NCBI GenBank assembly: GCA_017646625.1
Contig: JAGCMF010000003.1
Coordinates: 1-64,000, forward strand
Source of the DNA: Alistipes sp.
Lineage (GTDB): Bacteria > Bacteroidota > Bacteroidia > Bacteroidales > Rikenellaceae
Direction of reading: 5' to 3'
Length of the DNA: 64,000 bases
In this document: positions 18,601 through 25,500 of the stretch, piece after piece
Position numbering within the stretch: the stretch's first letter is position 1
Layout: every line of letters begins with the position of its first letter
Translations under genes and position numbers: made by a program
Notes under the pieces: generated by a model
Seen by the model: only the letters and a program-made list of their open reading frames with translations
The model's database searches: none
Told to the model about the DNA's origin: nothing

Positions 18601-19147
18601 TCAAGTTCTTATGCATATATTGACCAATGGTCAATCCAAGTGAATGAAGTTCATTATATCGACCCACCACCTGGCTTACATATTCGCCTGTTTTCTTATC
18701 GCCAAAGTCCGCTTTAACTGTGCGGTAACCACGCTTCTGATTTATGTGTAAAAGAACTCTACCTAGTTCTAGTAATGAAACCTTTTCGTAAGGGGCTTTG
18801 GCTCTCAATCCCCATAAATCGAGAGTAGACAACTTTAGCGTCGTGCCATTGTGCATTCCAAGACGCTTCAGTTCGTCCAACAATAAGGCTCTACGCAACT
18901 GATAGCGATCATATCCTTTTCGTTGAGTTCTCTTGGCTGTACGATCTGCATTTTTTGTCAACGCTTGACCCTTCGAAAACTGTGTGCTTTCATCTGGATT
19001 TAGCGGAATGATTCGACTACCGATAGCAACAATTTTATCTTGATTCTGCACTGTCGAATCCGCAGTTGTGATCTCTTCGCTATTCTCATCAATAATAGCC
19101 CAACCGATGCTTGTTGAACCAAGGTCCAAACCGAGTATGCGTTTCAT
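15668..19147 (-). CDS. cas9: CRISPR-associated endonuclease Cas9, subtype II-C
   Basis: Cas9 is the RNA-guided DNA endonuclease of the system. At 1159 residues it is mid-sized for II-C. RuvC-I is ILGLDLGSTSIGWA (Asp8). The arginine-rich bridge helix is near 65-97 (NADRTAKRTQRKGYDRYQLR). RuvC-II is RFDEIRVELARELKQ with Glu531. The HNH domain has VEVEHIIPRSVLFDDSFSNK with catalytic His611, flanked by CMYC (589-592) and CACRRC (628-633), which probably bind zinc. RuvC-III is DHRHHAVDALTIAC (His779, Asp782). All catalytic residues are present, so both cuts should be possible. The PAM-interacting domain (about 900-1159) gives no readable specificity. tracrRNA is divergent and starts 87 bp upstream. 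Confidence 0.97.
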   Translation of the reverse strand: MKRILGLDLGSTSIGWAIIDENSEEITTADSTVQNQDKIVAIGSRIIPLNPDESTQFSKGQALTKNADRTAKRTQRKGYDRYQLRRALLLDELKRLGMHNGTTLKLSTLDLWGLRAKAPYEKVSLLELGRVLLHINQKRGYRTVKADFGDKKTGEYVSQVVGRYNELHSLGLTIGQYMHKNLMADSAFRCKERVYPRDAYVEEFDAIMSCQQQFYPEILTNEAVSHIRNYIIFHQRPLKSCKHLVAHCQLESIDENGNPRKYAPKVAPRTSPLFQMCKIWEAINNLKIKNKVNDELFISLEQKRTIFDFMNTHDKLKATDLKNILGIKSKDWLFSKAVGTGLQGNTTYCAIAKALDGYVGKGDLLKFELAIKDGSIVNTETGELSKVIDISCEEQPLYKLWHTLYSISNIDELHSVLHKNFNIEDESVIEELCKIDFVKAGYGNKSTRAIRKILPYLQDGFQYYEAKLKAGYNDTSLTAEQNKARTLAEKLLPIGKGELRQPVVEKILNQLVNLVNALMNEYGRFDEIRVELARELKQSREERESATKAMSSNQRENERVAELIEEYELTPTRSRIQKYRMWEETEQTCMYCGETVNVKEFLLGSGVEVEHIIPRSVLFDDSFSNKVCACRRCNKEKNNRVAYDFMSSRGEGELQAYIERVNDLADRKKISNTKRNKLLMKGCDVPSDFIDRQLRESQYIAKKAKEMLQTVCYNVYSTSGSITDFIRHIWGWDEVLHSLNFQRYKEAGLTEMVERDVNGEKIEVERIKDWSKRMDHRHHAVDALTIACTKQGYIQRINNLSSLKEVSFRSLDNEEQGVATKQRLISLQRYIQMQPHIPTVEVEKAIEGIAVSFKGGKRAATLGKRYIHKGGKRVCVQEGIVIPRGALSEESVYGRIHSIATGKDEIVIKYKIGSIDLKKAKDIVDRRIRDIVTERLKQYGGKPEKAFAEPLLDHQGREIRSVRCYTGLSSTVPVRYNKQGEAISFVKPGNNHHVAIYVDESGNWQEHIATFWHAVERKKYGVPTIITNPGEVWENISSVMPESFQEQLPASANWQFAFSMQQNEMFILGMEEVLYQDAMRNKDYALLSKYLYRVQKLAQSYYVFRHHLETTVDDKYNGVKNEALSINMRKMIRIQSVKSLIENNPHKVHISITGKITEV

Positions 19148-19154
19148 ATATAGA

Positions 19155-19189
19155 CAAATTTAAAAGTGGTGTTAGTTTCTACAAATTTA
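19155..19189 (-). promoter_or_regulatory. cas9 promoter and 5' leader with repeat-like segment
   Basis: On the minus strand there are two TAAATTTG boxes, at 19182-19189 and 19155-19162. If the upstream one is used, the cas9 leader is about 28 nt and contains CTTTTAAATTTGT (19154-19166), which equals CRISPR repeat positions 12-24. The first 12 nt of the tracrRNA anti-repeat are complementary to it, ending 7-8 nt before the ATG. If the downstream box is used, cas9 mRNA would be nearly leaderless. Confidence 0.5.
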
Positions 19190-19197
19190 CGAAAACA

Positions 19198-19229
19198 TTT
19201 GCAAAATAAAGAATTATTGTCTAATTTTG
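19198..19229 (+). promoter_or_regulatory. tracrRNA promoter
   Basis: TTTG (19198-19201), 20 nt, then TAATTTTG (19222-19229) on the plus strand. Start of transcription is expected at about 19234-19237, exactly where the anti-repeat begins. Confidence 0.7.
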
Positions 19230-19234
19230 TAGTG

Positions 19235-19309
19235 CAAATTTAAAAGCAAATCACAATAAGGATTATTCCGTTGTGAAAACATTCAAAGTGGGGGCGACCT
19301 CACTTTTTT
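19235..19309 (+). ncRNA. tracrRNA
   Basis: The anti-repeat (19235-19256) is perfectly complementary to positions 2-23 of the CRISPR repeat, without bulges. It is followed by AAGGATTATTCCGTTGTGA, a nexus-type stem seen in Bacteroidota II-C tracrRNAs, and by a terminal hairpin (AAGTGGGG with CCTCACTT) and six T residues (19304-19309). The gene is about 75 nt, divergent from cas9 and in the same direction as the array. RNase III processing of the tracrRNA-repeat duplex is expected. Confidence 0.9.
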
Positions 19310-19316
19310 GTTCTAT

Positions 19317-19360
19317 ACCCACGACCTACAGCTTATAAGGCTGTTATTCTCACCAATCTG
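19317..19360 (-). pseudogene. tRNA fragment (anticodon arm and part of D arm)
   Basis: Read on the minus strand, 19345-19317 matches the anticodon arm, variable region and start of the T arm of tRNA-Arg (12405-12433) in 27 of 29 positions. The anticodon loop is CTTATAA. Before it, a degraded D arm (ATTGGTGAGAA) can be recognised up to about 19360. The T loop and acceptor are missing, so it cannot be a working tRNA. It lies 8 bp past the tracrRNA end, inverted relative to tRNA-Arg. Confidence 0.65.
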
Positions 19361-19446
19361 TCTTTATGTAAGTGTTGTGTGAGTGCCGAAATAGATAGCA
19401 AGGTAACTCTTGGCACTTTGCACTAAACTTGAAACTCCGCTTTAAC

Positions 19447-19458
19447 CGTCGGAATCAC
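19447..19458 (+). repeat. Copy of the tRNA-Arg 3' end, proposed right attachment core
   Basis: CGTCGGAATCAC matches the tRNA-Arg 3' end at 12442-12453 in 11 of 12 bases and the same orientation. Eleven bases later a tRNA-type terminator follows (19469-19516). Together they look like the original downstream flank of tRNA-Arg, displaced by about 7 kb. No other tRNA arms precede it. Confidence 0.35.
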
Positions 19459-19468
19459 CAAAATACTG

Positions 19469-19516
19469 AAATCAGTCAGTTAGATTATTTAAAATAGCAA
19501 GCTGGCTGATTTTTTT
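19469..19516 (+). terminator. Strong terminator, probably the displaced tRNA-Arg terminator
   Basis: AAATCAGTCAGTT (19469-19481) pairs with AAGCTGGCTGATT (19499-19511) through 13 bp including G-U pairs, followed by a run of T residues (19510-19516). No gene ends just upstream, which is why I link it to the tRNA 3'-end copy at 19447. Confidence 0.7.
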
Positions 19517-19547
19517 ATGCTGTTACTATATTCAACTGGACTACGGA

Positions 19548-19597
19548 TGCAAACATATCTGCAAACAGTTAGGGTGTGGTAATAATGTTTGCAAACA
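19548..19597 (+). repeat. Three TGCAAACA direct repeats before the integrase remnant
   Basis: TGCAAACA occurs at 19548-19555, 19560-19567 and 19590-19597. Short direct repeats of this kind in front of a tyrosine recombinase gene may be arm-type binding sites; this is inferred from position. Confidence 0.4.
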
Positions 19598-19626
19598 ATT
19601 TGTAAACCATTACAAACCAAACCGTT

Positions 19627-19850
19627 ATGTTAAGCATCAGTTTCACCTACCTGAAAAGCCGTCAATCAACGTAGGACAAAGCCCAATTCAGTTGTGGGTA
19701 AATGTAGATGGAAAGCGTGCCACAACCATTATGAATCTTCATGCAGCACCTCCGGAATTTCAAAAGGCGATGAAGAGCAAAATCGGGCACGAAATCCAAG
19801 AGAGTACATATTACAAGTATTGTTTGGTTGTGGAGAGGTTCAAGCAATAA
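19627..19850 (+). pseudogene. Tyrosine recombinase (integrase) N-terminal remnant, broken
   Basis: From the ATG at 19627 the reading MLSISFTYLKSRQST is the typical start of a Bacteroidota phage-type integrase, but it meets a TAG at 19672-19674. The family sequence resumes in another frame (PIQLWVNVDGKRATTIMN) and continues to a TAA at 19848-19850. A missing C near 19683 plus the nonsense codon explain the break. Only the arm-binding N-terminal part (about 75 codons) remains; the catalytic domain with its Arg-His-Tyr residues is absent. It suggests a decayed integrative element next to the CRISPR locus. Confidence 0.7.
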
Positions 19851-19851
19851 C

Positions 19852-19892
19852 AAGAGAGATAACTCTCAAATAGAATTGAAGTTACCTCTCTT
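19852..19892. terminator. Hairpin after the integrase remnant and after ahpF
   Basis: AAGAGAGATAACT (19852-19864) and AGTTACCTCTCTT (19880-19892) form a 13-bp stem with one mismatch. On the minus strand, transcripts of ahpF (stop at 19950) meet it 58 bp downstream. T residues are limited on either side. Confidence 0.5.
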
Positions 19893-19949
19893 ATTTATAC
19901 TATGTATGTAACGCAACAGCTGTCTCTCTGCAGTCTGCTCGGCGTGGGG

Positions 19950-21515
19950 TTATATCACTCCTCGGGTTCTATCGTCAAAGGCTGTAAGTGCTGCCTTGGC
20001 ACCCTCGCCCATAGCGATTATAATCTGCTTATATGGAACAGACGACACATCGCCCGCAGCATATACTCCCGGGATATTTGTTCTACAGTGGGCATCGATA
20101 ACAATCTCACCGATACGTGTCTTTTCTAACTCGGCAAAGGGTTGGCTATTAGCGCTTAATCCTATCTGCACAAAGACACCATCAAGCTCAAGTGTATACT
20201 CCTCGTCGGTCTGACGATTTTTGAGATGCAGGGCTGTTAGTTTCTCGCCATTGCCCTCAACCTTTGTGGTTTGCGTCGATGTCAATATCTCGACATTTGG
20301 TAGGCTGTGAGCCTTATCCTGAAGCACCTTATCAGCCTTTAGGCTATCCATAAACTCAACAACTGTAACCTTTTGGCATATGCCCGCAAGGTCGATAGCA
20401 GCCTCAATACCCGAATTTCCGCCACCTATCACAGCGACCCTCTTACCGGCATAGAATGGACCATCACAATGTGGGCAAAAGGCGACACCACGTCCTATAT
20501 ACTCCGCCTCTCCCTCAACATTCAGGCGACGCCAGCCAGCACCCGTAGCTATGATAACAGCAGGAGCACTAAAGAGTTCGCCACCGACCACCTCGATAAG
20601 CTTCTGCTTGCCCTCGAGCTCTGTGCGCACAATACGACGATTCTCGAACAACTCTATGGGATAGTGCGTAAGGTGTGTACGCAGGTTATCAGCAAGTTCG
20701 CTTCCAGTGGTATAAGGTATAGATATAAGGTTCTCGATACCCACAGTCTCCTTGACCTGACCTCCGATACGTTCAGCCACGATTGCCACCTTGAGACCCT
20801 TACGTGCCGAGTAAATAGCTGCAGAAGCACCCGCAGGGCCACCACCCACTACCACCACATCATAACTACGAAGAGTAGGCTCACCCGTAGCGTTTGTAGC
20901 ATCACTCGTTGCTGGGTACTTCGCCTCAAGCTTCTCGAGTAGCTCACCAAGCGAGCCACGTCCCACATGCAACAACTCGCCATCAGCAAACACACTTGGC
21001 ACGGCCTGAACGCCCTTTGCCTCCACCTCATCCTGGAACAATGCTCCGTCAACCATCTCGTGGCTGATGTTGGGGTTAAGCAGCGCAAAGATGTTGAGTA
21101 TCTGCACCACGTCGGGGCAGTTGGTACAACTCAACGATATATATGTCTGCAGGCGTATATCACCCTGCAAGGCTCTTACACGGCGAGAGATACCCTCATC
21201 AGGGAGATTCTTACCCTTGCCATCAGCATTAAGTATTGCTAACAACAACGAGCTAAACTCATGACCGTTGGGGATACCTCGAAAAGTGATACCCGTGGGC
21301 ACATCATCTTTGAGAAGATCAAAATATAGGGTCTTGCCAGTCGCCTCATGGTGCTCAATGCTAATATGCGAGGATGTCGTTGCAAAATCGTTGAGGAACT
21401 CAACCATTTCAACACTACTCTCATGCTCCGAAGAGATATATGCGGAGAGTGTATAACGAGAGTCCAAATTGGCGAATATATCTGTTACTTGCTGGATAAT
21501 AGATGAGTCTATCAT
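19950..21515 (-). CDS. ahpF: Alkyl hydroperoxide reductase subunit F
   Basis: AhpF passes electrons from NADH through FAD to the peroxiredoxin AhpC. I chose the ATG at 21515 ([17 protein letters not shown]), giving 521 residues, the normal size; a longer reading would start inside the intergenic hairpin. The N-terminal domain has two thioredoxin-like folds with the redox motif SCTNCPD. The FAD motif is [23 protein letters not shown]. The second redox pair is [13 protein letters not shown], followed by the NAD(P)H-binding [19 protein letters not shown] and [16 protein letters not shown]. It lies 66 bp after ahpC on the same strand with a hairpin between them. Confidence 0.95.
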   Translation of the reverse strand: MIDSSIIQQVTDIFANLDSRYTLSAYISSEHESSVEMVEFLNDFATTSSHISIEHHEATGKTLYFDLLKDDVPTGITFRGIPNGHEFSSLLLAILNADGKGKNLPDEGISRRVRALQGDIRLQTYISLSCTNCPDVVQILNIFALLNPNISHEMVDGALFQDEVEAKGVQAVPSVFADGELLHVGRGSLGELLEKLEAKYPATSDATNATGEPTLRSYDVVVVGGGPAGASAAIYSARKGLKVAIVAERIGGQVKETVGIENLISIPYTTGSELADNLRTHLTHYPIELFENRRIVRTELEGKQKLIEVVGGELFSAPAVIIATGAGWRRLNVEGEAEYIGRGVAFCPHCDGPFYAGKRVAVIGGGNSGIEAAIDLAGICQKVTVVEFMDSLKADKVLQDKAHSLPNVEILTSTQTTKVEGNGEKLTALHLKNRQTDEEYTLELDGVFVQIGLSANSQPFAELEKTRIGEIVIDAHCRTNIPGVYAAGDVSSVPYKQIIIAMGEGAKAALTAFDDRTRGVI

Positions 21516-21537
21516 AGTGGCTATCGTTTTAGGTTTT

Positions 21538-21570
21538 GGAGTGCCTCGAGGAGCATTCCTCGAGCACTCC
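21538..21570 (-). other. Intercistronic hairpin between ahpC and ahpF
   Basis: GGAGTGCCTCGAGGA (21538-21552) and TCCTCGAGCACTCC (21557-21570) form a 14-bp stem with one bulged C and a 4-nt loop. On the transcribed strand it is followed by AAAACC, not by a U-run, so mRNA stabilisation or processing that keeps ahpC above ahpF is more likely than termination. Confidence 0.6.
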
Positions 21571-21581
21571 AACTGTTTATA

Positions 21582-22148
21582 TTAGATCTTTCCTACAAGG
21601 TCGATACTTGGCTTTAGAGTCTCGGCACCCTGCTTCCACTTTGCGGGGCATACCTCACCTGGGTGGTTAGCCACGAAGATAGCCGCCTCAACCTTACGCA
21701 CCAACTCATCAGCATTACGGCCTATGCTATTATCCTGGATCTCTGCAATCTTAATCTTACCCTCTGGATTTACGAGGAATGTACCACGATATGCCATGCC
21801 ATCCTCCTCAATCATCACGCCAAAGCCTCGGCTGAGCACGCCTGTTGGGTCTGCCAACATTGGATAGTTAATCTTGCGGATGCTCTCAGAGGCATCGTGC
21901 CAAGCCTTATGAACAAAGTGTGAGTCAGTACTTACCGAGTAAACCTCTACGCCCAAGCTCTTTAGCTTCTCATACTTCTCTGCAAGGTCAACCAACTCTG
22001 TTGGACAAACAAAGGTAAAGTCAGCAGGATAGAAGAAGAATATAGCCCACTTACCCTTTACATCATCACTCGATACTGATGTGAAATTGCCATTGTGATA
22101 TGCCTGAACCTTGAACTCTGGAAGCTGAGAGTTAATAATAGATGTCAT
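21582..22148 (-). CDS. ahpC: Alkyl hydroperoxide reductase subunit C (peroxiredoxin)
   Basis: AhpC reduces H2O2 and organic peroxides. The 188-residue protein has the peroxidatic cysteine in FFYPADFTFVCPTELVDLA (about Cys48) and the resolving cysteine in GEVCPAKWKQG (about Cys167), so it is a typical 2-Cys peroxiredoxin of normal length. It is the first gene of the ahpC-ahpF operon. A promoter-like pair of boxes lies about 100 bp upstream. In related bacteria this operon is controlled by OxyR; no oxyR gene is in view. Confidence 0.97.
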   Translation of the reverse strand: MTSIINSQLPEFKVQAYHNGNFTSVSSDDVKGKWAIFFFYPADFTFVCPTELVDLAEKYEKLKSLGVEVYSVSTDSHFVHKAWHDASESIRKINYPMLADPTGVLSRGFGVMIEEDGMAYRGTFLVNPEGKIKIAEIQDNSIGRNADELVRKVEAAIFVANHPGEVCPAKWKQGAETLKPSIDLVGKI

Positions 22149-22245
22149 AATTGTAATTTTTTTTAATTGTTAATATTTTCGTTTAGCCTATTATAAATAT
22201 TTAGTTATCATATTTATGTTTATCATAACCAAATCTTATCGAGTA

Positions 22246-22274
22246 CAAAAGTAGAACAAATAAATTAAATACAA
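22246..22274 (-). promoter_or_regulatory. Likely ahpC promoter
   Basis: On the minus strand a TTG (22274-22272), 18 nt, then TACTTTTG (22253-22246). The transcript leader would be about 90 nt, AT-rich. Confidence 0.45.
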
Positions 22275-22283
22275 GCATTTTTA

Positions 22284-22616
22284 GGCAAAACATTTAATCA
22301 TATATTCTTATGCTACCATAAACAAAATATATACCAATTCCACAGCGCACCCAGTCCAACCATCACAATCGTCTGTTTTACAGCAATATGAAGGCATAAT
22401 ATTTGACTCGTATGGTCCAAATAAACAACATCGAAATGGCAATATCGAAGAATCTATATACACACCAGGCTCACATATTCTGCAATAATCTGGGCTTGCG
22501 ACGACACTCTCTACGCAGACATATTAAGAAAATATATAGAGTACTCTGCCATGCTCCAACATCTTTAGTTGTGGTTGCTATGCCGCCTATCAGCCCCAAC
22601 GACGAAAGAAAGGAGC
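22284..22616. other. Gene-free stretch upstream of ahpC
   Basis: I find no supported gene or RNA here. Short open frames lack ribosome binding sites and family features. The stretch ends at the dispersed element copy at 22617. Confidence 0.5.
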
Positions 22617-22738
22617 TGACTAAAAGTAACATAGCCAGCCCCCATAACATAAGAGAGAGAATAAAAAGATGTAGTTTTAGGCTTGCGAAGCCCGAAAAAG
22701 CGGAGTTTACTGTGCGTAAATGAGCATTTGAGAGCAAG
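22617..22738. mobile_element. MITE-like dispersed element, copy 1 (right end lost)
   Basis: About 122 bp match the element at 51308-51461 closely: TGACTAAAA at the left, a GGCTT-GCG-AAGCC hairpin, then CGGAGTTTACTG and GTAAATGAGCATT. The right terminal inverted repeat found in the other copy is missing here. After 22738 the sequences differ. Between this copy and the DUF5606 gene (22739-22923) I see no supported gene; a 62-codon minus-strand frame there has no recognisable family. Confidence 0.6.
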
Positions 22739-22923
22739 TCAATTTGTTGAGAGAATAGTGCAGATACTTTCTCTCGGCGAATTTCGAGGCGATGGGCTGT
22801 ACTTTGGCGTACTGCCCATTGATGAGATAATTCGTTAGCAGAAGTAGATGCGCTGTTATATCAACAAAGAACGACAAAATAGACTTCTTATTCACCCTCT
22901 TTCTTGTTATGGTAATCTTAAGA

Positions 22924-23328
22924 CTACTCCTCTGCCTCTGGGAGCTTAAACTCTGTAAAGCCAGCCTGCACGAGAAGGTTGTACCATGCGAAGCACTTCT
23001 TCATATCTGACACGTGTACTCTCTCACGGTCGTACTCTGGAAGAACCTTTGCGAACTCCTCCTTAATCTTATCTGCAGACTCCTTATGAGAGATCGCCTC
23101 CTTACCCTCTGTGTAGTTCCATATGTTTGTAAATACGTCTGCAAGGGCAATATCCTCACCTTCAGTGAACATTGAGATCTCGGTAAGGGCACTCACTCGA
23201 GATGTTGCAGCAGCATTCATGCGCTTGCCATCAACGAGTGACTCAACGATAACACCACGCATAGACTGCGCAACAAACTTGTAGAGACCGGGCTGTCCAG
23301 AGATAGCCAAAATATCCTTCAATTCCAT
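22924..23328 (-). CDS. DUF5606-type protein of Bacteroidota, function unknown
   Basis: The 134-residue protein starts at 23328 with MELKDILAISGQPGLYKFVA; a longer frame would add 26 residues of AT-rich upstream DNA and is not favoured. The N-terminal half (ISGQPGLYKFVAQSMRGVIVESL followed by GKRMNAAATSRVSALTEISM) is a small beta-rich domain found throughout Bacteroidota. The C-terminal half is charged and helical. There is no signal peptide, so it is cytoplasmic. Its function is not known. It is divergent from serB. Confidence 0.8.
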   Translation of the reverse strand: MELKDILAISGQPGLYKFVAQSMRGVIVESLVDGKRMNAAATSRVSALTEISMFTEGEDIALADVFTNIWNYTEGKEAISHKESADKIKEEFAKVLPEYDRERVHVSDMKKCFAWYNLLVQAGFTEFKLPEAEE

Positions 23329-23434
23329 AGTTGTTTTTCTTCTGTGGTTATTTCTTAATATGTTATTCTTCAAAAAGTAGATTGCCAGATATAAAATTAA
23401 CGGCACAAAGTTAATTAAATTTTACAAAATTTTG

Positions 23435-23442
23435 TATATTTG
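23435..23442 (+). promoter_or_regulatory. -7 box before serB
   Basis: TATATTTG at 23435-23442 lies 30 bp before the chosen serB start. No clear TTTG at 19 nt upstream. Confidence 0.4.
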
Positions 23443-23471
23443 TGCATGTCTTATGTAAATATTGTTTTAGT

Positions 23472-24701
23472 ATGGCACATGATAATATAGAGATTATACA
23501 GATAAACATATCGGGTGAGGATAAGCCAGGCCTTACATCCTCTCTCACAGGCATCCTCGCAAGACACGATGCCTTCATCCTCGACATTGGACAGTCAAAC
23601 ATTCACCAGTCGCTAACACTCGGCATCCTCTTCATGACCACACCAGATCGTTCAGGACAGATAATGAAGGAGCTGCTCTTCAAAGCCTCGGAGATGAACA
23701 TAACAATTCGCTTTGAGCCTATCACCGAGGAGGGCTACAGCAACTGGGTGACAGGACAGGGTAAGCACCGCTACATCATCACCATGGTAGGTCGCATGAT
23801 CACCGCAGAGCACATATCGCGCGTCACACAGGCCATATACGACGAGGGCCTCAACATCGACGACATCAACCGCCTAACAGGCCGCATGCCCCTGGAGGAG
23901 GATGCACGTGCCCCCAAGACAAGCATTGAGTTCTCGGTGCGTGGTACACTCAAGGATAAGGGTCACTTCCAGAACGAGCTAATGCAGATAGGCAACGATG
24001 GCGAGGTAGACATATCATTCCAAAAGGATGGTATATTCCGTCGTTCACGCCGCCTCATATGCTTCGATATGGACTCTACACTCATCACAACAGAGGTTAT
24101 CGACGAGCTTGCCGACAGGGCAGGTGTAGGTGAGCAGGTGCGCGACATCACAGAACGAGCTATGCGTGGCGAGATAGACTTCCGCGAGAGCTTCGAGCAG
24201 CGTGTGGCACTCCTCAAGGGTCTCGACGTAGATGTGATGGAGGATATTGCCATCAACCTACCAATCACCGAGGGTGTAGATCGCATGATGACAATCCTCA
24301 AGCGTGTGGGCTACAAGACTGCTATACTCTCGGGTGGTTTCATGTATTTCGGCAACTACCTAAAGCGTCGCTTCGGATTCGACTACGTCTATGCCAACGA
24401 CCTCGAGGTTGAAGATGGCAAGCTCACAGGCCGATACAAGGGTGAGATTGTAGATGGCGCCCGCAAGGCCGAGCTACTACGCCTATTGTGTCAGTTCGAG
24501 AATATCGACATACAGCAGTCTGTGGCTGTAGGTGATGGTGCCAACGACCTGCCCATGCTCAACATCGCAGGCCTCGGCATCGCCTTCCATGCCAAGCCAA
24601 AGGTGCGCGAGACTGCACGTCAGTCGATATCTACCGTAGGCCTCGACGGCATACTATACTTCCTCGGTCTTAAGGACTCGTGGGTAGAGGCAAAGAAGTA
24701 G
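23472..24701 (+). CDS. serB: Phosphoserine phosphatase with N-terminal ACT domains
   Basis: SerB carries out the last step of serine synthesis. I chose the ATG at 23472 (MAHDNIEIIQINISGEDKPG), giving 409 residues; the ten residues before it would include the -7 box region. The N-terminal 180 residues hold two ACT-like units (ISGEDKPGLTSSLTGILARH and the VGRMITAEHISRVTQ region), the long form usual in Bacteroidota. The HAD phosphatase follows: motif I CFDMDSTLI, cap residues, motif II AILSGGF, and motif IV VGDGANDLPML. All catalytic residues are present. The next gene starts 5 bp later. Confidence 0.93.
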   Translation: MAHDNIEIIQINISGEDKPGLTSSLTGILARHDAFILDIGQSNIHQSLTLGILFMTTPDRSGQIMKELLFKASEMNITIRFEPITEEGYSNWVTGQGKHRYIITMVGRMITAEHISRVTQAIYDEGLNIDDINRLTGRMPLEEDARAPKTSIEFSVRGTLKDKGHFQNELMQIGNDGEVDISFQKDGIFRRSRRLICFDMDSTLITTEVIDELADRAGVGEQVRDITERAMRGEIDFRESFEQRVALLKGLDVDVMEDIAINLPITEGVDRMMTILKRVGYKTAILSGGFMYFGNYLKRRFGFDYVYANDLEVEDGKLTGRYKGEIVDGARKAELLRLLCQFENIDIQQSVAVGDGANDLPMLNIAGLGIAFHAKPKVRETARQSISTVGLDGILYFLGLKDSWVEAKK

Positions 24702-24705
24702 TGAT

Positions 24706-25500
24706 ATGCTACGTGTGACAATCACCATACTCCTCATCATGCTTGTCGGCTGCTATAACAGCGCCGACAAGCCTCTTATTGAGGGTGACCTACCACTGCC
24801 CACAACAACAATGGGTAGGTTGCGCAGCGATATCGTGGGACGTGGTGATGTCTACATACGTGAGGATGTTGTGGTGCACGGGCGTATTATAAGCTCCGAC
24901 ATTGAGGATAACTTCTACGGCTCGCTGGTCGTCATGGGTGACGATGGTGCCGTGGAGGTTAAGGCGGGATTATACTCCCTCGAGGCGTTATATCCCGAGG
25001 GACTAAATGTAGCTCTACGTCTACGCAACTGCTACGCAGGATATGGTAATGGCATACTACAGGTAGGTGTCGAGGCACACTCGTACGACAACTTCGCTGT
25101 TGGCGACCTTGCATCCTTCGAGATGCTCGACAGGGTTGTGGTGCGTAGCACAGATATACGCGTATTGGAGCCGCTAAAGCGCGACATAGCGGAGCTACGA
25201 CGCGAGGAGTGCGGCATGCTAATATCTGTGGATGACCTACACCTTGTTGCTGCCTCGTCGGTAGATACACTTGCCGGTGAGAGCCTCGAGGATGCTGTGT
25301 GGCGCGGACATCTTCTCTTCAAGGATGCCCATGGCGACAGCATAGCGGTATACACGAGTGACTACGCCCGCTATGCCGACAGCAGACTGCCATATAAAAG
25401 CCTCACATTGACAGGCGTATTGCAGTGGGCGAAGTATAACGGCACAAAGGAGTGTTATCATCTAAAGATGCGTTATGAGAGGGATTGTTGCACTAATTAG
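24706..25500 (+). CDS. DUF5689-like lipoprotein 1
   Basis: The 264-residue protein has a lipoprotein signal peptide with the lipobox MLVGC (Cys16). The region VVVHGRIISSDIEDNFYGSLVVMGD is the hallmark of DUF5689, an OB-fold-like domain of Bacteroidota surface lipoproteins. The start is 5 bp after serB, and the 3' end overlaps the next gene by 26 bp. It is paralogous to that gene: both have the signal peptide, the HGR/RGR strand and a VxIxxL pattern. Function is unknown; export to the outer membrane or periplasm is likely. Confidence 0.7.
   Translation: MLRVTITILLIMLVGCYNSADKPLIEGDLPLPTTTMGRLRSDIVGRGDVYIREDVVVHGRIISSDIEDNFYGSLVVMGDDGAVEVKAGLYSLEALYPEGLNVALRLRNCYAGYGNGILQVGVEAHSYDNFAVGDLASFEMLDRVVVRSTDIRVLEPLKRDIAELRREECGMLISVDDLHLVAASSVDTLAGESLEDAVWRGHLLFKDAHGDSIAVYTSDYARYADSRLPYKSLTLTGVLQWAKYNGTKECYHLKMRYERDCCTN

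Noticed and set aside
20373-20942. Plus-strand open frame of 189 codons
   Set aside because: Antisense to ahpF, with no recognisable motif.
22707-22895. 62-codon minus-strand frame beside the dispersed element
   Set aside because: Partly inside the dispersed element, no ribosome binding site or recognisable domain; more likely a by-product of the repeat.
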